Shown: positions 1-13,703, numbered from the stretch's first letter. The stretch: DNA of 64,000 nt from Mastacembelus armatus (GCF_900324485.2 NC_046651.1:10632605-10696604), one strand, 5' to 3'. Made by a program: numbers and translations. The notes: generated by a model not told the origin, from the letters alone.

Positions 1-353
1 TATTTAAAATACCAGTTGTTTCAAATAGAGGTGTTTTTAGTTCTTATGCATCCCATATACAGTATTTCAACAGTTTTTGTGCAATGAAAAGCAGGATCTA
101 GCAGATTGATCCATTGCGTATTGATATTTCTCACGTAAAACAAAATATACATAGTTTGCAAAAAATTACTGCAATTCAAGGAAAATTGAGTGAGCGAGGA
201 GGGTGATTTCAGACACAGCCAAGCACAGATGAATTAGTGGGAACAGCATCACTGTCAGTGTTATGACACTTGTGGTGTTCTGTGGTCAGCTGCCATCATA
301 AGACAAGTATTATGATTGTCTTGGACAGTGTCTGTGGGATATAAACGTTCTTT
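1..353 (-). other. 3' UTR / downstream flank of the integrin gene
   Basis: This stretch follows the integrin stop codon on the minus strand. No further coding exon and no clear AATAAA on the minus strand are visible, so the transcript may end beyond the window edge. Confidence 0.4.
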
Positions 354-3300
354 TTACGCGTCTGGTTCTGGTGCGGGTGCATCTCCATCAGCTGCTGGAC
401 CTGCTTCTCCTCCTGCATTGTTAATCATGTTCTGATATTTACTCTTGAAAAATCCTGCCTGAGAGCACAAAACAGAGGTACAAAACATATCAATCCTATA
501 TTTGACTCTTATGATAAATTACTGAAAATAACAAATGACTAATACAAGTAGAATATTTGAAAATAAAAAGACATTTTTTTATTCTCACTTTGTGCAGTTT
601 GCAATAATAAGTGTTCAAAAGCACATTTCATAGTGGTTTTATCAAACTGAGTATAGGGTCTCACCTTATAAAGGCCAGCGGTGATTAAAGCCAGTAGAGC
701 CAACCCTCCCAAAGATCCCCCAATGATCTCTTTAGTGAAGTCTGGTTCAGGGTACACTTCTACCACTGCTTCAATCTTAGAGATGAGGTGAAACAATGTG
801 GGTCAAATTCACACTTACTTAAAACACAAATAATAGAATTTAACATGTAATCACCTTGCGAACAGGAGGATTGTTATTAGACGTTGTTGAAAAGAAGATG
901 TACTGGCTTCTGTCGTACTCCAGACTGGCCGTGCTAGTCAAGACAAATTTTGCAGAGTGAAGTCCGATCTGTTTCAGAAATAATTGGAAGTTATTTAAGT
1001 TTTGATCTCTTTGGAATTAAATTTCATTATGTAATGATTGTTTATGAAGATCTAACACATGTTTGGCCAATCTGCTGCCAGTTGTAATTAAATACTTCCT
1101 TTTCGTGACTCACTTCAAACCTGTAATAGCTGTTTTACACATCAGTTACCTGCTCAATCCATCCTGAGCTCAGGTTGGCAGAGATTATGTACTTTTTACT
1201 GTCTAGTCTTCCCATGAACCTAGTGCACCGGAATACTCTGCATCTGGCTACAGAGCAGTCCTGTGGGGGATTAGAAGATGATAGAAAGCAGTGTAAATGA
1301 CCTTTCTGAAAATCTAACTAAAGTCTAACTCAGAGATGATAGGGACATACTTACCACTGACTTATTTTTCTGTATCTGAGCAACAAAATCTTTGAAAATA
1401 GGTTCCTCATCCCTGTCTCTTCTGCAGTCAGGAATCTGAAACAGTGCCGATTGTCAGTTTAAGAGAACAGCATGTGACCCTCGCACAGCTACTTCCATCC
1501 ATCCTTGAGCATATTAAAACAGGCATATCTGAAACATCTTTGGGTTCATAAGTACAAGATCCATCAGATGTCACCTGCAGGCTGTTTGAATCCACCCAGA
1601 TGTCTTTATTGCCGAGGTTTACTGGCACCTTGATCACCACAGTGAAATTTAGTGCTCTGATATTGTTTGCAACCTACCAGAAGGGGAGAAAATGAGTAGG
1701 TGGTAAAAAGGGCGGTACTTAAGAAGCTAGGAAGCTAAGCCAGCATTAAAGTCAAGATACTTCAAAATACCACTGGTATCACATCTTACCTCAATTGATT
1801 GTGTCAGTGGTTTCTGCAAATTATTCTTTCCGAAAGTGAAATTAGTGTAGCTGAGGGGGCTAAAAAGACATAGTTAACATTTGATTAATGCTTAAAATTA
1901 TTATTAGAACATTTATTGTTATTTAACATGACAGTACAAACCTTTGAATTGTAATGAAAATACTGTACTTCACATCAATCTCATTCATTTTGTAGAGTTC
2001 GCTAGAACTGGAATGGTCCTGGTTCCCACTAAAATAGAGAAGTGAAATTAATTGTACAAATAGTAACAAGATTATTACACACACGCACTTATACATAGTG
2101 TTGTGTTCATAGGGAGCCAGCTGGATGAATACACACACACACACACACACACAAACCCCCCCAAAATAAATAATTACTTTATTTTTCTACATACGTTAGT
2201 TACTTTATTAATTACTATTAATTAATATAAGTTAAATAATCTCAAATTTATTAACTTTGAATAACTGCTGTAACAATTGAATTTCCCCTTGGGGATTAAT
2301 AAAGTACTTCTTCTTCTTCTTCTCGAACAATACCTGGTGGCATTTGCAGTGACAAAAAGTCTGCTGTTGAGCCGGCTGTTGGTTTCAATTCCGTAAGAGA
2401 CAATGAAAAGAGCCTAAAATAAAAAGAATGAGACAGATCAGATTGCATCGGTTTTGCAGGACTCTGTGCAGCCTCGAGAAAAGATTCTTCCGCACAAACA
2501 AACCTTAGTGTTGCTCTTGAAAATAGGCTTGTCAATAGTGCAGTCTGTTTTTCCTCGCTGTAAGCCGTCTCCACTGTCCAGTGAGTTGCACTCTATTCTT
2601 CCCTTTATTAAAAAAAGTAAAAAATGAAACTAACATATCAGCCAGAATTACCGTGGTTTCATTACCAAACACAACCGATCCTGACCCCCTTACCTTATGA
2701 ATCGTGAACTTTCTGTAGGAGAGCCCAGCTGGGTATGTGAGAACAACACGGGTGTTGTAGGAGTTTTCCTCGCTGTTCTCCACTGAGACGGTGACGTCCA
2801 GCAGTTCATCAATGCCCACTTTAACCTCTGAGGACCTGGCAGGTTATCAAATAGTAGAACATGAGGACTGAAAATACACAGCATGCTGATCCTTTTCAAT
2901 GTGCGAAATAAACTTAGGCTTTGGAAATTTGTAACTCACCCAGTGAAGTTGAAGTCCACTTTTAAGTTATCTACACATTTGTTATCAGTGCCGCAGTTGA
3001 TCTCAAAGTTTAACTGTCGGAGAAAGTGTGAAATAAGTCATGTTTGTTAACAAGAGGAACGGCAAAGATAGAAATTAAAAAGTCTGATATTCTTATGAAT
3101 AAACGTGGTCTAGAACGACTCGTAGTAGCAGAAGCGAAGCTTTATAAGGATGACACTTGCGTTGCCACATTTCCCAAACCAAATGTCTTTAAAGGTTACT
3201 TACAGGATGAAAAGCTGTTGTTTGTGCCTGCTGGGCAAGACTGGGTTTGAGATTTGTTGGAGAGGCGATACCGTCAAAGGTGAATCTGAGCTCATTATTA

Positions 3301-6300
3301 AGTGCATTGAGTGCATCTTCTGGACAAGCCTGCAAGAAGAGGGTAACCGTTATGTCATGACATAATGTTTTTGTTTTCCAGACTGAACTGCTGTAGGCTA
3401 TAGAAGGTATTTCATTTGAAATAACTTACCTCAGTAAAGAAATCCACATCAAGGCATTGTTGTGCTCCTAACGTGATAGAAATCGAGTCTGTCTTCTCTC
3501 GCTGTTTCTCCACAATGTAAGCTCTGTTGTTTGGAGGCTTCCGAGTGGCATCCAGCGTAAAAGTATAAGTAATCTTTGCTTGAGCTGGAATAAATCCGGT
3601 TTTATTGGTCACTCATGTACACACATACAAATATGTAAGATGGAAAGTGTCGGGACAACAAACCTGTGTCTACTGTAGACTGTCTGCTCATGAGAAAGCA
3701 GATAGAGGCTGTGTTCTTTAGTGGTCTTGAGCAGTCTGAGTTTTGGGTTGGGATTTTGGAGGGGTTGAATGATACTAAAGCTTGAACCATTACTATAGGC
3801 CTTGATCTGGAAATGGATTGAGTAGAAAAATACATATGAATCACCTTTGGCTTTGTGATTAACAGTCCGACAGGATACTAAACTGACAATGCTCATATCT
3901 TTACCTGCCTGATACCTCTATACCTGTTATCCATTACTGAAGAACAGTTCTGGCCTGAATTTGTTACCACAGTTTTGGCAATTGTCTTTACTTTGCTCGC
4001 AAAGCTGAATTTTTGGACTTACCTGAGTAAGACAACTGTGCCCTTTGAACCCACAGCCAAGTCAGGCAGACTGTCCCCGCTATGATCGAAAGACGACTGA
4101 CTGATTGAAATGCCAAAAAACTTCAGTCCAGACTTGACTTCAGAGCCAGCAATTCTCTATGTAATGGAAGATTTTTAGTTAACGTGAAAATTGTATATGT
4201 TTTAAATACAGTGGGAAGCATGAAACCTTACCTAACCTTGTTTGTTACTAACCTGTGAGTAAGTAGGACTGAGTCTTGTTCCTCCTTCGCCATGAAATAT
4301 ATAGATGCTGCCTTGACCGTCATTCTCCAAAGGTGCTCCGACTGCCAAATCACTGAATCCATCTGTGTTAAGATCAGGCAGCACGGCTAGAGAAGACCCA
4401 AACCTTCCTTTGTTAGATGCATCCCCTCTCAGGTAGGTAGAAGAATCAAAGAGACACTCGACAATCTGGTGTAGAGGATGAGAGTCAATGTCTGCATGGC
4501 CATTAAAACAAAAACGAACGGCTTCATGTACCAGATAAAACTGACATTTACCAAACCAGATAAACTGCAAACATAAACTCTTCCCTCTCCAGCAGCATCC
4601 CTGTACATTGGTGACGATATGAGGACTAGGTCAGTGTTTCCATCACGATTCACATCCATGGCACAAACTTCTGCTCCAAAGTATTCACCGGTCTGAAACT
4701 GTGCAAAGCAGCAATTTATTAATCAAAAGAATTGGATAATGAATGATTCCAGTGGTTTACCAGGATTATATATTTCAGTCTAAACACACACCTGCTGTTC
4801 AGGGCGATCAATCACTTGTCGGATGTCGTTTCCATAGGCTGTTACCACAACTCCTCTGTGTTGATATCTTGGAGCACCGAGAACAGTCAGTGTAGCTCTA
4901 TTGGATTTAGCAATTGTCATGGAGTAACCTAGAATTTAAGAGTTGAAGTATCAAATGTTTATTGTCTCCCAATATAGAGATATTCCATACCTTTTGTGGA
5001 TTTTTAAGTCTTAAAATATTAGGCTTTATTCTTTAGGGAAGCTAAAATTTGAACATTACATATTTTTATTTAATATTAAAAATGCTTGAGTGACAAACAA
5101 TACTTATGTATACCTTCAAATATCTGCCTTCTTATTCCTCATTTGTCTTTTTCCATTTTCCAAACTCTCACATTTGATCCATTTTTTCTCCAAAATGGGA
5201 GGAAGTGTTGCAATAGAGCAGTGCTTATACAAATTATTACTGTCATGTTCTTACCCAGATAACTGTCAGGCTCTATAGCCTGAGGCTCAAATGAGCCGAC
5301 ATTCTGCTGTGCATAGTTGTATTGTTGGTAGCCTCCTCTCCAACCATTGGCACCAACAATAGCCATCTGAAATCCCTTCATTATAGAAAGCAACATTAAA
5401 ACAGTAATCATCAGGTAAAGAAAGTCCATTGGCTCATACATTCAAAATGTGGATTTTGTTGAACTATAAAACTCTGTTTAGTTTTGTTTTTGCTTTTCAG
5501 CCAAACGTGTCAGAGTGACGTGTGTAAGTGGGTGTTGTCCAGTGATTATTTAGTACCCCAGGCACATAAGCAGCACTGAATCCTTCCTGAGCCATTTCCA
5601 TTTTTAGTGACTCTCCACTTGTTTGAGATCCTGTAACAGCAAAATAAATGATCTCAATATTTTCTACGTGATAGAATAATTATGTAAATTCTACCCAAAG
5701 TGGTGCAGACTAAATAAAAAATAAAAATCAGATAAATAGCCATTCATGCATAGACAAAAGTTGTGATTGAATTTGTTTTATTTTGAAAGGACTATTTTAA
5801 GCAGGCTAAATGCAGTATCTGATACATACAAATACAACATACAACAATACCTTCAATAGAGAAGATTTTGGCCTGCAAGTTCTCTCTTATTTTATCAAGT
5901 GCATTAAAGCTCTGCACCTGAAACACATGACTTTCTGAGGGTTTGGATGCAATGGTGTCCAGTTCATTTTTTGCATCAGGTTTGGTAAAGGCAGTCCCCA
6001 CCTAGTGAAAAAACTAAATATGTTATTCTGTGTGAGTTTATTAGTTGCATAAATTTAGTGGAACTGAAGAACTTACTCCAATAGCAAATCGAACAATGCT
6101 TTTCGTCTCAGCTAAGGCTGCTGCAGATGGCAAATCTGTTCGGTCATGAGATTCTCCATCGGTAATAACTATCAAGATCTTCTTCACATCTGGTCTGGAA
6201 CCTCTATATTGTGTGAAAACTTCATTGCTGTCCAAAAAAGATTGAATTTCACTACACTTTTTTAGCAGTACATTTTGTATCAACATTTGCCTAATTATCT

Positions 6301-9300
6301 AAGTAAAAAAGCAGTTTTATTGTACTTGCTTACTTTCTTCATTTAACACTGCAAAATGTCAAAAAAACATACAATATTTTTTGTGATATCAGGTTTTTAA
6401 AATTTGTTTGTTGATCAATGCTGAGGGGAAGAAAAGAAGGTGGTCAGAAATTATGCCTAAAATCAGGTCAGACTTGAACTGCCTGTATTTGCAAAAGAGC
6501 AGCATTTTGTGTTATCTGCCATTTTTTCATTGGAGTGTATCAATATTCAACATCATGACCAAACCCTTCTTCGACAGATTCAATATACATTTTTGTATTT
6601 TACTTTAATAGAATTCTTTAGAGATTCCTGTCCAAATGGAAAGTCAGCATGATTATATTATTCATCGCTTACACCACAAATCTGATGGCATTAGCTGTGT
6701 AGGTTCCTCCTGATAGTTGCCGAATGCTGTCAACTTTAGACTCCCATGGTTGAGATCCAGAGAAAAAATTGTTAAAGTAGGAATGGATGGTGCGACTGCT
6801 GGAAAACTGGGCAATAGCGAACTGTAAAAGTAGGACAAAGAAAATTTCAAATGCAGTCAAATTTTAATACTCCATTAATTTAACAGTCAATTTAAAGATG
6901 TCAATTAAAAAAATCAATTAGTCTGAGTCTGTACTTTGGTTTCATTGACGGTGGGAACACAGTCCTTTACCTGAGTATCTCTTCCCTGGAATGAGCTGAC
7001 CAGCTTTTTCACAAAACCCTTCATTGTGATAAAATCCACATAGGACACACTTCCTGAACCATCCAGTAGAAATGCAATGTCTGCTTGTAATCGGCACTCT
7101 GTCAAAGAGATGGATCAGAAATTAGCATCCATCCATCATTTATACCCACTGATTTCTAACCAGGGTCACATGGATCTGCTGGAGCCTATCCCAGCTCTCT
7201 GTGGGTGAAAGGCAGGGGTACACCCTGGACAGGTCACCAGTCCATCACAGGGCCACATAGACACAAACAACCGCACACACTCACACTCACTCCTATGGGC
7301 AATTTAGAGTCACCAATCAACCTGACATACATGTTTTTGGACTGTGGGAGGAAACCAGAGTACCTGGAGAAAACCCACACAAGCACAGGGAGAACATGCA
7401 AACTCCACACAGAAAGGACCCTGATGGGTTTCAAACCAGGAACCTTCTTGCTGTGAGGCAATAGTGGTAACCACTAAACCAACTTGATGAGAAATTAGCA
7501 TAATCCTAAAAAAAATCCTTCTCAGTAAGTGGAGACTAAAACTACAACTTCCCTTTTAATGTCCTCTTAAAGCCTTTGAGTGTACCAGCATTATCTTTGC
7601 ATTCAATAATGCCTTATTTTTGCATTATGTTGCTGTTTGTTATTGTATGGATGTAAATGTAATCACACATGATGCATGTGAGGGACATAAACTTGACAAG
7701 AGAAGCAAACTGATCCAGGCTCAGTTTCACTAGTAATATTAATTCACTGGGAAATATATTTAGTGACCAACGTAAAAATCATTTAGCCACTTACATGAAA
7801 ATTGAATTATACCTTTTTCTTTCCTTTATCATAGGTACTTACCTTCTTGAGAAGAAGGCATGGGGGATCCAATAGTGTTAGAACTTCCAATCTCGAAGCA
7901 TGCACCGTTGTACATGGTGATACTTTTGCAGTCTTTAGGGATAGTTGGTCCACATGCCTGGAAAGAGATAAAATCCCATCCCAATGTAAGAAAGAGGGTT
8001 TTAACACTTAATGTCCAGCAAATATGTGCAGATCACCAACTCACCATTGTTCTTTGTGTGGAGGGATCACTGGTCATTGTCAAACCAAGGGACATGTTGA
8101 CTGCAAACTGTGGTGCTGCATTGAAAGCATCCTTTAGTTACTCAAGACTTTAGGTGTGAGCAACAACATTTTCAGAAAACCAAAGCTACATCAAAGTAGA
8201 TGATACCATCTGCATTTCTGGACTCCCTGTCAAAATATGTAGAAATGTGTTGTTACTGACCTGTCACACCCATATTTTGGCAGTTTCCATCTTGGCACCT
8301 ATAGATAGCTCCCCTTACGTTTTGTGAGTACTGTGCAAGGGGGGCACTGACAAGCAGGCTGATAACATAAAACCAGAGAAACTTGTAAGAGAACCAGACT
8401 GGGGACAAAACAGTTGCAACACGAAAAAAATATCTGAACGGGTATTAGGAAGATATAGAGCTGTGTTTCCTTCACCTTAACAATCTAGACTCTAACTTAC
8501 TCTTTTTGTCTCTGCACCACCTGGTAGCCAAAACCTGCATCTTTGTTGTCCCAAACCCTCCAAGCCGCAGGATCGATATTGAAACAAAGTGAAGCTTTTA
8601 ACACTGAGAAATGAAAGAGGATGGTAAGACATTATTTATCTGGTTTAAAGCCACGATGTCAAGAACATTAAAGTTCAAATTACTCATCGCTTATGTGTAC
8701 AGTCTATGTGTTGCTTTTGGCACCACATTTAGCATTTACTAGAGTTGACTGATATGTGCCAGTGTTTTTTCTTTTAATAATACTAAAAGGGAACTTCAAA
8801 TGTCTCCTCATAGTGACTGGACTAGACAAGACAGGATTACATTCTTGAGCCAGTTATCCACCTTTCTGGTTAGTTTTGTTCTATGGCACCTACCAGTTTC
8901 AGTTATTTAAAGCAGAAATAAAACTGTTATGTAATAATATGAAGTCCGATGTGAATGTAAGAATGTGAACATGGAAACTCAGACTTCCTTCTACTGTGTG
9001 TTCGCACTCACATAGGATTTCCTGGTATTCGTGAGTGCTGCATAAAAGTCTTCCTTTTTCCCTTTTTTGGTCAATTTCCTGACTGCCTGACAAAATATTT
9101 TCTGCTGGTCAAGTTATTGATCAAGATATTGTGACAGTTGATAGTAATGATGTAGCCTTTTTATTTTGTAGTTTTTAACATATGATAGATTTGTTGACAT
9201 AGTTTTACCAGAAAACAAATTCTAACAGTGAGGCTAACGCCCACATGTTCTGCTTTTTATTAGACCGACTGCCCCATCCTTCTGTATATGGTGTCAGAAA

Positions 9301-11336
9301 AGCACTCACAGAGGCGTTTTATGATAGATCATAATGATTCATCTTTTTTTTTCCAGTTTCGTCACCCACCCATCATTTTGTTAGACATCTATTTCTGTTG
9401 TTTGACAACATCCTTGATTGCACAATAAGCCAGAGAAACTAAATCACCACTAGCAAGACATATAATTTATGTTGCTTCAGAAAGTTGGTCATAAGTGGTA
9501 AAGGTTTTTGATGTGTTTGTTTCAAACACCAAACATGATTATGTTCATTTTTAAGAGGTGAGAAATGTGTATGTTCAATTTTAATTCAAACTTAGTAATA
9601 ATTTGGTTGTTTGTCTAAACAATTTCTGATTCATATGCCTCTAGTGTCCTACAATCACACACAGCGTAAGTTACTAATGTTAATAAATTGAGTGGTTAAT
9701 AATAATTAACTGTTTTGCCTTTTATTTTGAAATTGGTACAGTTATGAATGTTTTAGTCCAGGAGATGTTTAAAATTATACATTAGTTTTACATTATGCTT
9801 GTCACTATACTTCCAGTATGTTATAGGAACATAACCTACAGCTGATGATGTTAGAAATCAAAACAAAATTTATTTATAAGTCACTTGAATTTCCCTTTGG
9901 AGATAATGGTTTATCTTAGCTTGGCTTAAACAGTATTAGCTTCATGTAGCTTCGCTTATCTTATCCAGTGATACAAGTCAGACAAAAGTGCTCAACAATT
10001 GATAACAGTGGACAGAAAGAAATCAGTTCGTAAGAGGAGAAAAAACTACTGAAAAACTGCAGTGTGAGGTCAAGTAAGATAAGCAAAACAGGGCTTCTGC
10101 TGTCAAGTCACATTTAAATGTCATACAAACCATTAAAAGCACAGGTTGGATGCTACGTTGGGATGTATATCCAGGTTACTATTTCTCGAATAGCTTATTA
10201 TAGTCAAGTAAATGTAGCAGCTCATCATAAACAGCTCCCTTCAATAATTTAGCCAGGAGGGGGAAATGGAACATGGGTAAAAAATTGTACAAAATCAGTA
10301 GATTCAAGCTGTTTCTTGAGTATGGCTGTGAGCACTGACTCTATTTAAGAAATAGAGTTCAGGGCTGTGACAACAAGTCCTGTCTAATCAGTATCTCTCT
10401 TCTGAAAGTGTTCATCAAATTTCTCGCAGCATGCACACAGCAGCTGGTGTAACATCAGTAAAAATCAAAGGGTCAGTAATATAAAAATATCAGTGATATC
10501 ATGTGTCAGTTTTAACGGCTAACTGAAGTTATCTAACATGATCTTTAAACACCATAAGTTTAATGCTGAAGATAAAAATTACTGAGACAGAGGAGGGGTA
10601 AAAGAATTAAATGGATCAGGGGTGGAAACACTGGAAGAAAAAAAAATAACAGGAAGTCCATGTGAAATAAAAATAAAAATCAAGTGTATGACTATGCAAG
10701 CAAGTTGATCCTATTACAAAGGGAGTAAAATCCAACCAGTCAGGCAGTGTCTTAAAATCATTAGCTTAGGACATAATGCTGCATGTTTCATCAAGTTCAA
10801 AATGGCTCCACCCAAAAAGTCAAAAGGACTCTCAAAAATAAAGGTAGCACTGGGTTTCGGTGTCTGGTGCACCACCGCAAAAATAAAAAAGGAGCATGAA
10901 GATCAATTCTCAGCAGCTGCAGTTCAAAGCTAGAGGAGAGAGTCAGCTGCAGTTGCACATACAGATGTACCCATACACATACACACCGAGTGTTGCATAC
11001 ACAAAAACCCAGCAGCCTGAATAAACTCTTCTGTTAATAGCAGAAAAATCCAAATCCCCAGAACAAAACGGCTGATTTAAGATAAATGGCTTGTTGATCA
11101 AAGATCTAGTGTTTAATAAGCCAGATCTGAAAAATCCAGCAGCAGCAGAGCACAGGGGTGTGCACATTCTTTCCAGCCTTTGTCCATTTCTCAGCGGTTT
11201 ATGGACAGCGGCTGGTCTCAGTGCAGAGGGTAAAGAGGAAGGACTGTAATAAATCATCAGTATTTATAAAGTGACAATGAGAGTTCAAACTTGTCTTACC
11301 TGAGAAGACTGCTGTAATAGTAACTATCCAACCCAT
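354..11336 (-). CDS. itgam: Leukocyte integrin alpha subunit with I domain (ITGAM/ITGAX-like), complete
   Basis: Thirty coding exons join into 1156 codons with consistent phases: 11336-11300, 8603-8501, 8358-8261, 8115-8045, 7957-7843, 7098-6971, 6821-6673, 6227-6077, 6001-5851, 5630-5557, 5366-5255, 4928-4792, 4698-4552, 4465-4253, 4156-4023, 3806-3664, 3584-3430, 3329-3204, 3013-2940, 2835-2694, 2602-2504, 2413-2334, 2028-1942, 1859-1790, 1673-1521, 1435-1355, 1260-1150, 968-855, 775-665, 458-354. The start is the second of two nearby ATGs; it gives a signal peptide (MGWIVTITAVFS). The mature chain begins near FNIDP. FG-GAP blades follow, with an I/vWA domain at about residues 142-330 inserted after blade 2. 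Its metal site shows DGSGS, the Thr of GGTYTA and the Asp of IVITDGES. Later blades carry calcium loops (DVNRDGNTD, DLNTDGFSD), then thigh/calf regions, a TM segment at about 1100-1121 and a short tail starting AGFFKSKYQ. Exon count and length match human ITGAM/ITGAX. By family it pairs with integrin beta-2 on phagocytes and binds complement fragments and ICAMs. Whether it is the M, X or D orthologue cannot be told. The tail has GFFKS instead of GFFKR. Confidence 0.93.
2131..2152. repeat. (CA)n microsatellite
   Basis: An uninterrupted CA tract lies in the integrin intron between the exons ending at 2334 and beginning at 2028. It is a simple repeat with no coding role. Confidence 0.9.
2278..2325 (+). 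repeat. Short non-LTR element tail with CTT repeat
   Basis: The motif TTCCCCTTGGGGATTAATAA followed by a CTT-repeat resembles the 3' end common to many fish LINE fragments. It ends 8 bases from the donor side of the integrin exon at 2334-2413. Family assignment is tentative. Confidence 0.4.
7127..7480 (-). mobile_element. LINE 3'-tail fragment (fish, L2-like)
   Basis: Reverse-complemented, this reads as the very common fish repeat: a stretch with GGTTCCTGGTTTGAAACC, then TGTGTGGAGTTTGCATGTTC, then CCTGTGATGGACTGGTGACC, ending in a GATG-type simple repeat. It sits in the integrin intron between the exons at 7843-7957 and 6971-7098. Shorter copies of the same family occur at 18655-18800, 25463-25708, 30238-30300 and 42877-44632. 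The open frames across it are fortuitous. I call it L2-like from the tail structure; the subfamily is not certain. Confidence 0.6.
8604..11299 (-). other. Large first intron of the integrin gene
   Basis: About 2.7 kb of AT-rich intron separates the signal-peptide exon from the exon that starts the mature chain. I see no exon, tRNA or recognisable transposon in it. It is the most likely place for intronic leukocyte enhancers, but no specific site can be supported by eye. Confidence 0.7.
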
Positions 11337-12955
11337 CTCCCATGAGAGAGAAAGAAAAGACTAAAAGTGTGATGTCTTCTCTGAGCTCATAAATCTTTTC
11401 TTTTTTTCAGAAAAGATGTGAGGAAGCTTAGACTTGTCAAAGAGGGTGATGTCCAAAAGCAAAATGCAGAAATTCTAAGGTGCTTGCTCAAACGCAGCTA
11501 GTTAGAGGAACTCGTAGGAGGAGTTATAGTCGCGACATACTTTCTGTTTTAATTAGACATATGGGGAGGAAGGGGCTGAATAAGACATTTTACATATCGT
11601 GAGTTGTTTTTAAGATTATTTATTTCAAACAGTTGGTCTATATACCTCAGGCTGCTGTGCATCCACAGAAATTAACACACATTATTTAACTAATAAGGTT
11701 TTAAAAGTGTGACTCATCCAGAATACAACTTGCCCAAAAGTAGGATAAGATGAGCCCTATTGGTGCCTCTACTGGAAAAAAGAACAATATAAAATAATGT
11801 GAGAATAATAATAGTGTCCCAACAAGATACAAATCCGATAGCATCTTATCAATGATTAATTCACTTGACATGGCAAAAATCCCATTTTCCCTGAAAGGAA
11901 TTATTCTTCCTTAATGTGTAATCACCTGGTCAACTTTGTTTATGGTTGCCTGGCTTTTACATACAAGGGATGTCTTATCTTACCCACAGGCTCAGCTCAG
12001 CTCTCTCCCCTGTATGCTGTCACTTCATTGTCCAAAGCAAAGGAGTTGCTAAATTCTGAGCTAATGATTCATGAACAGAAGCTGATAAATCATTTTGTTG
12101 GCAGATTTAACGCGGCTGAAAAACACGAGTGGATGTTAGAAACTGATATGACAACGTCTTTTTTTTTTCAGACCATAAATATGTCTCATACAAAAAAAAA
12201 AACTAGTTCTCAGTGTGGTTAAGAGGAAGTTTGGCGTCATATGGCATCTGAATTATCTGCTGAAGCTTTACCACATAAAAGGTCCATTTCTCCTTTTACT
12301 TGACTTCCTCTGCCATGTGATGGGAGGATTTGAAGTGTACCAGTTTTGAGAGAGACAGGCACTGTTGTTTGGCATGACAACACTGATAACAGACCTTCAA
12401 ATAAAAAATAAAAAAATCTATTTATGTATAATAGGCTCTGGTGCCATGGGTGTTTCACTCTCTGGCAAATAGAGGATAAAACTTCAGCTAACTGGACAGG
12501 CTCCATCAATCCTCACTCTTCTCTCAGTGCGTGTGCAGTGCATTTCTCAGCCTGGCTTGCTTTAGTCTCTGAAGTCTTTGTAGTGTCTCAGATCTGCACA
12601 CTGACTCATGCAGCCATTGTTCAGGGAGTTAACCCCTTGTCTCATTACTGCTCACCAGTTATAAAGCGTACTATTGTGATGAAACTCTTTTCATGTTCCT
12701 GCTCACCCATGATAAAGCATACTCTTGTGAAACTCTTCTTGTTCCTGCTCTGGTGAGAATAACCCAAAGCTCGGACCGTCTCTGTGGTGCAGCTGCTAAA
12801 CTTCACATCCTTTCAAATGAATGACTTCAGGTGACCTATTTGAGTGACAAAATGAAACAGATATAAAGTGTTGTGCAACTTGACTACATGCATGTGTGAC
12901 TTTTGCCAAGTTCGCCATTTGACCCTTTTCTGCCAGGCAAAGGCGATCAAGGCAA

Positions 12956-12972
12956 AGGTCATGAAAAGGTCA
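12956..12972 (+). promoter_or_regulatory. Possible DR5 nuclear-receptor site
   Basis: Two perfect AGGTCA half-sites in direct orientation are separated by five bases, the spacing known for RAR/RXR elements. The site is about 650 bp upstream of the aldolase A TATA-like box. This is a motif match only; binding is not shown. Confidence 0.3.
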
Positions 12973-13052
12973 TGGATCACAGCACTGTGTTGCTCTATCT
13001 GGATAGGATTTCTAAGGGCAGGTTAGCAATGCTGTCACATGCTCTCCAAGTC

Positions 13053-13077
13053 TGTGTGTGTGTGTGTGTGTGTGTGT
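13053..13077. repeat. (GT)n microsatellite
   Basis: A short uninterrupted GT tract lies upstream of the aldolase A promoter. Confidence 0.9.
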
Positions 13078-13604
13078 TTGTGCTATTTGTATATAATGCA
13101 TATACCCCAAAGTTATCTTCTTCCAAATACCCTTTCAAATGACCTCCAGGAGTTCGGTTGAGACAGCAAATTTAAAACTAATGAGAAAAGTGTGTGAAAA
13201 ATGAATTTCCTCATTTCAACATGCAGCCATGAAAATGCCTTAAACTAGATGTACAGGATGCAGGGATGTGCCTGCAAATCCATGATGTTGTTTAAAGATC
13301 ATATAGGAAACAGTGACGTCAAAGTCTGACTAATTCAACTGTGTCTTGTTTTATCAAATATTTCTGGGTAACATTTTATATACTATTAAGCAAAATTTCG
13401 ACTTGTTTTCTCCCTACACTTCCCATACTCCAGTAAGCCTGTTGCTCTCTCTCCGCCATACACTGAAACAGTCTTTGCCCTTTAACTGGCAGCGCACCGC
13501 CATGTTACTCAGCTCCAGTCTCTCTGAATGTCATGAGCCATCTCTGGTTGCATCCTGTTCTTTTTATAGCTGCACAGCTGAAATGTGAGGGGTCACAATG
13601 GGAG

Positions 13605-13703
13605 GATAAATACAAGGGCCAGCAGACTGGAGGGGTGTCGCAGACGAAGGCCGGATCTTCTCCCTCCCTCTCTCTTCTCTCAGCTCTCCTCCTAAACTCA
13701 AAG
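13605..13703 (+). promoter_or_regulatory. aldoa: Aldolase A promoter and noncoding first exon
   Basis: A TATA-like box (GATAAATAC at 13605-13613) stands about 30 bp before a probable start near 13635. The untranslated exon ends in CAAAG before a GTAAAAG donor at 13704. Splicing to an acceptor near 14852 would place the ATG seven bases into exon 2, the usual arrangement in vertebrate aldolase genes. An E-box-like CAGCTG lies at 13575-13580. The TSS is inferred, not seen. Confidence 0.6.

Larger units (their letters stand above)
11337..13604. other. Divergent intergenic region between integrin and aldolase A genes
   Basis: The two genes point away from each other, so this 2.3 kb must carry both 5' control regions. 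I see no supported coding exon. It contains a (GT)n tract at 13053-13077 and two AGGTCA half-sites at 12956-12972; the rest is unremarkable. Confidence 0.7.

Noticed and set aside
3044-3365. Plus-strand frames across 3.0-3.4 kb
   Set aside because: They are antisense to integrin exons 3204-3329 and 2940-3013, which fit the family exactly.
7205-7501. Open frames on both strands near 7.2-7.5 kb and again at 25.4-25.7 kb
   Set aside because: They run through copies of the same LINE tail and do not encode its reverse transcriptase.
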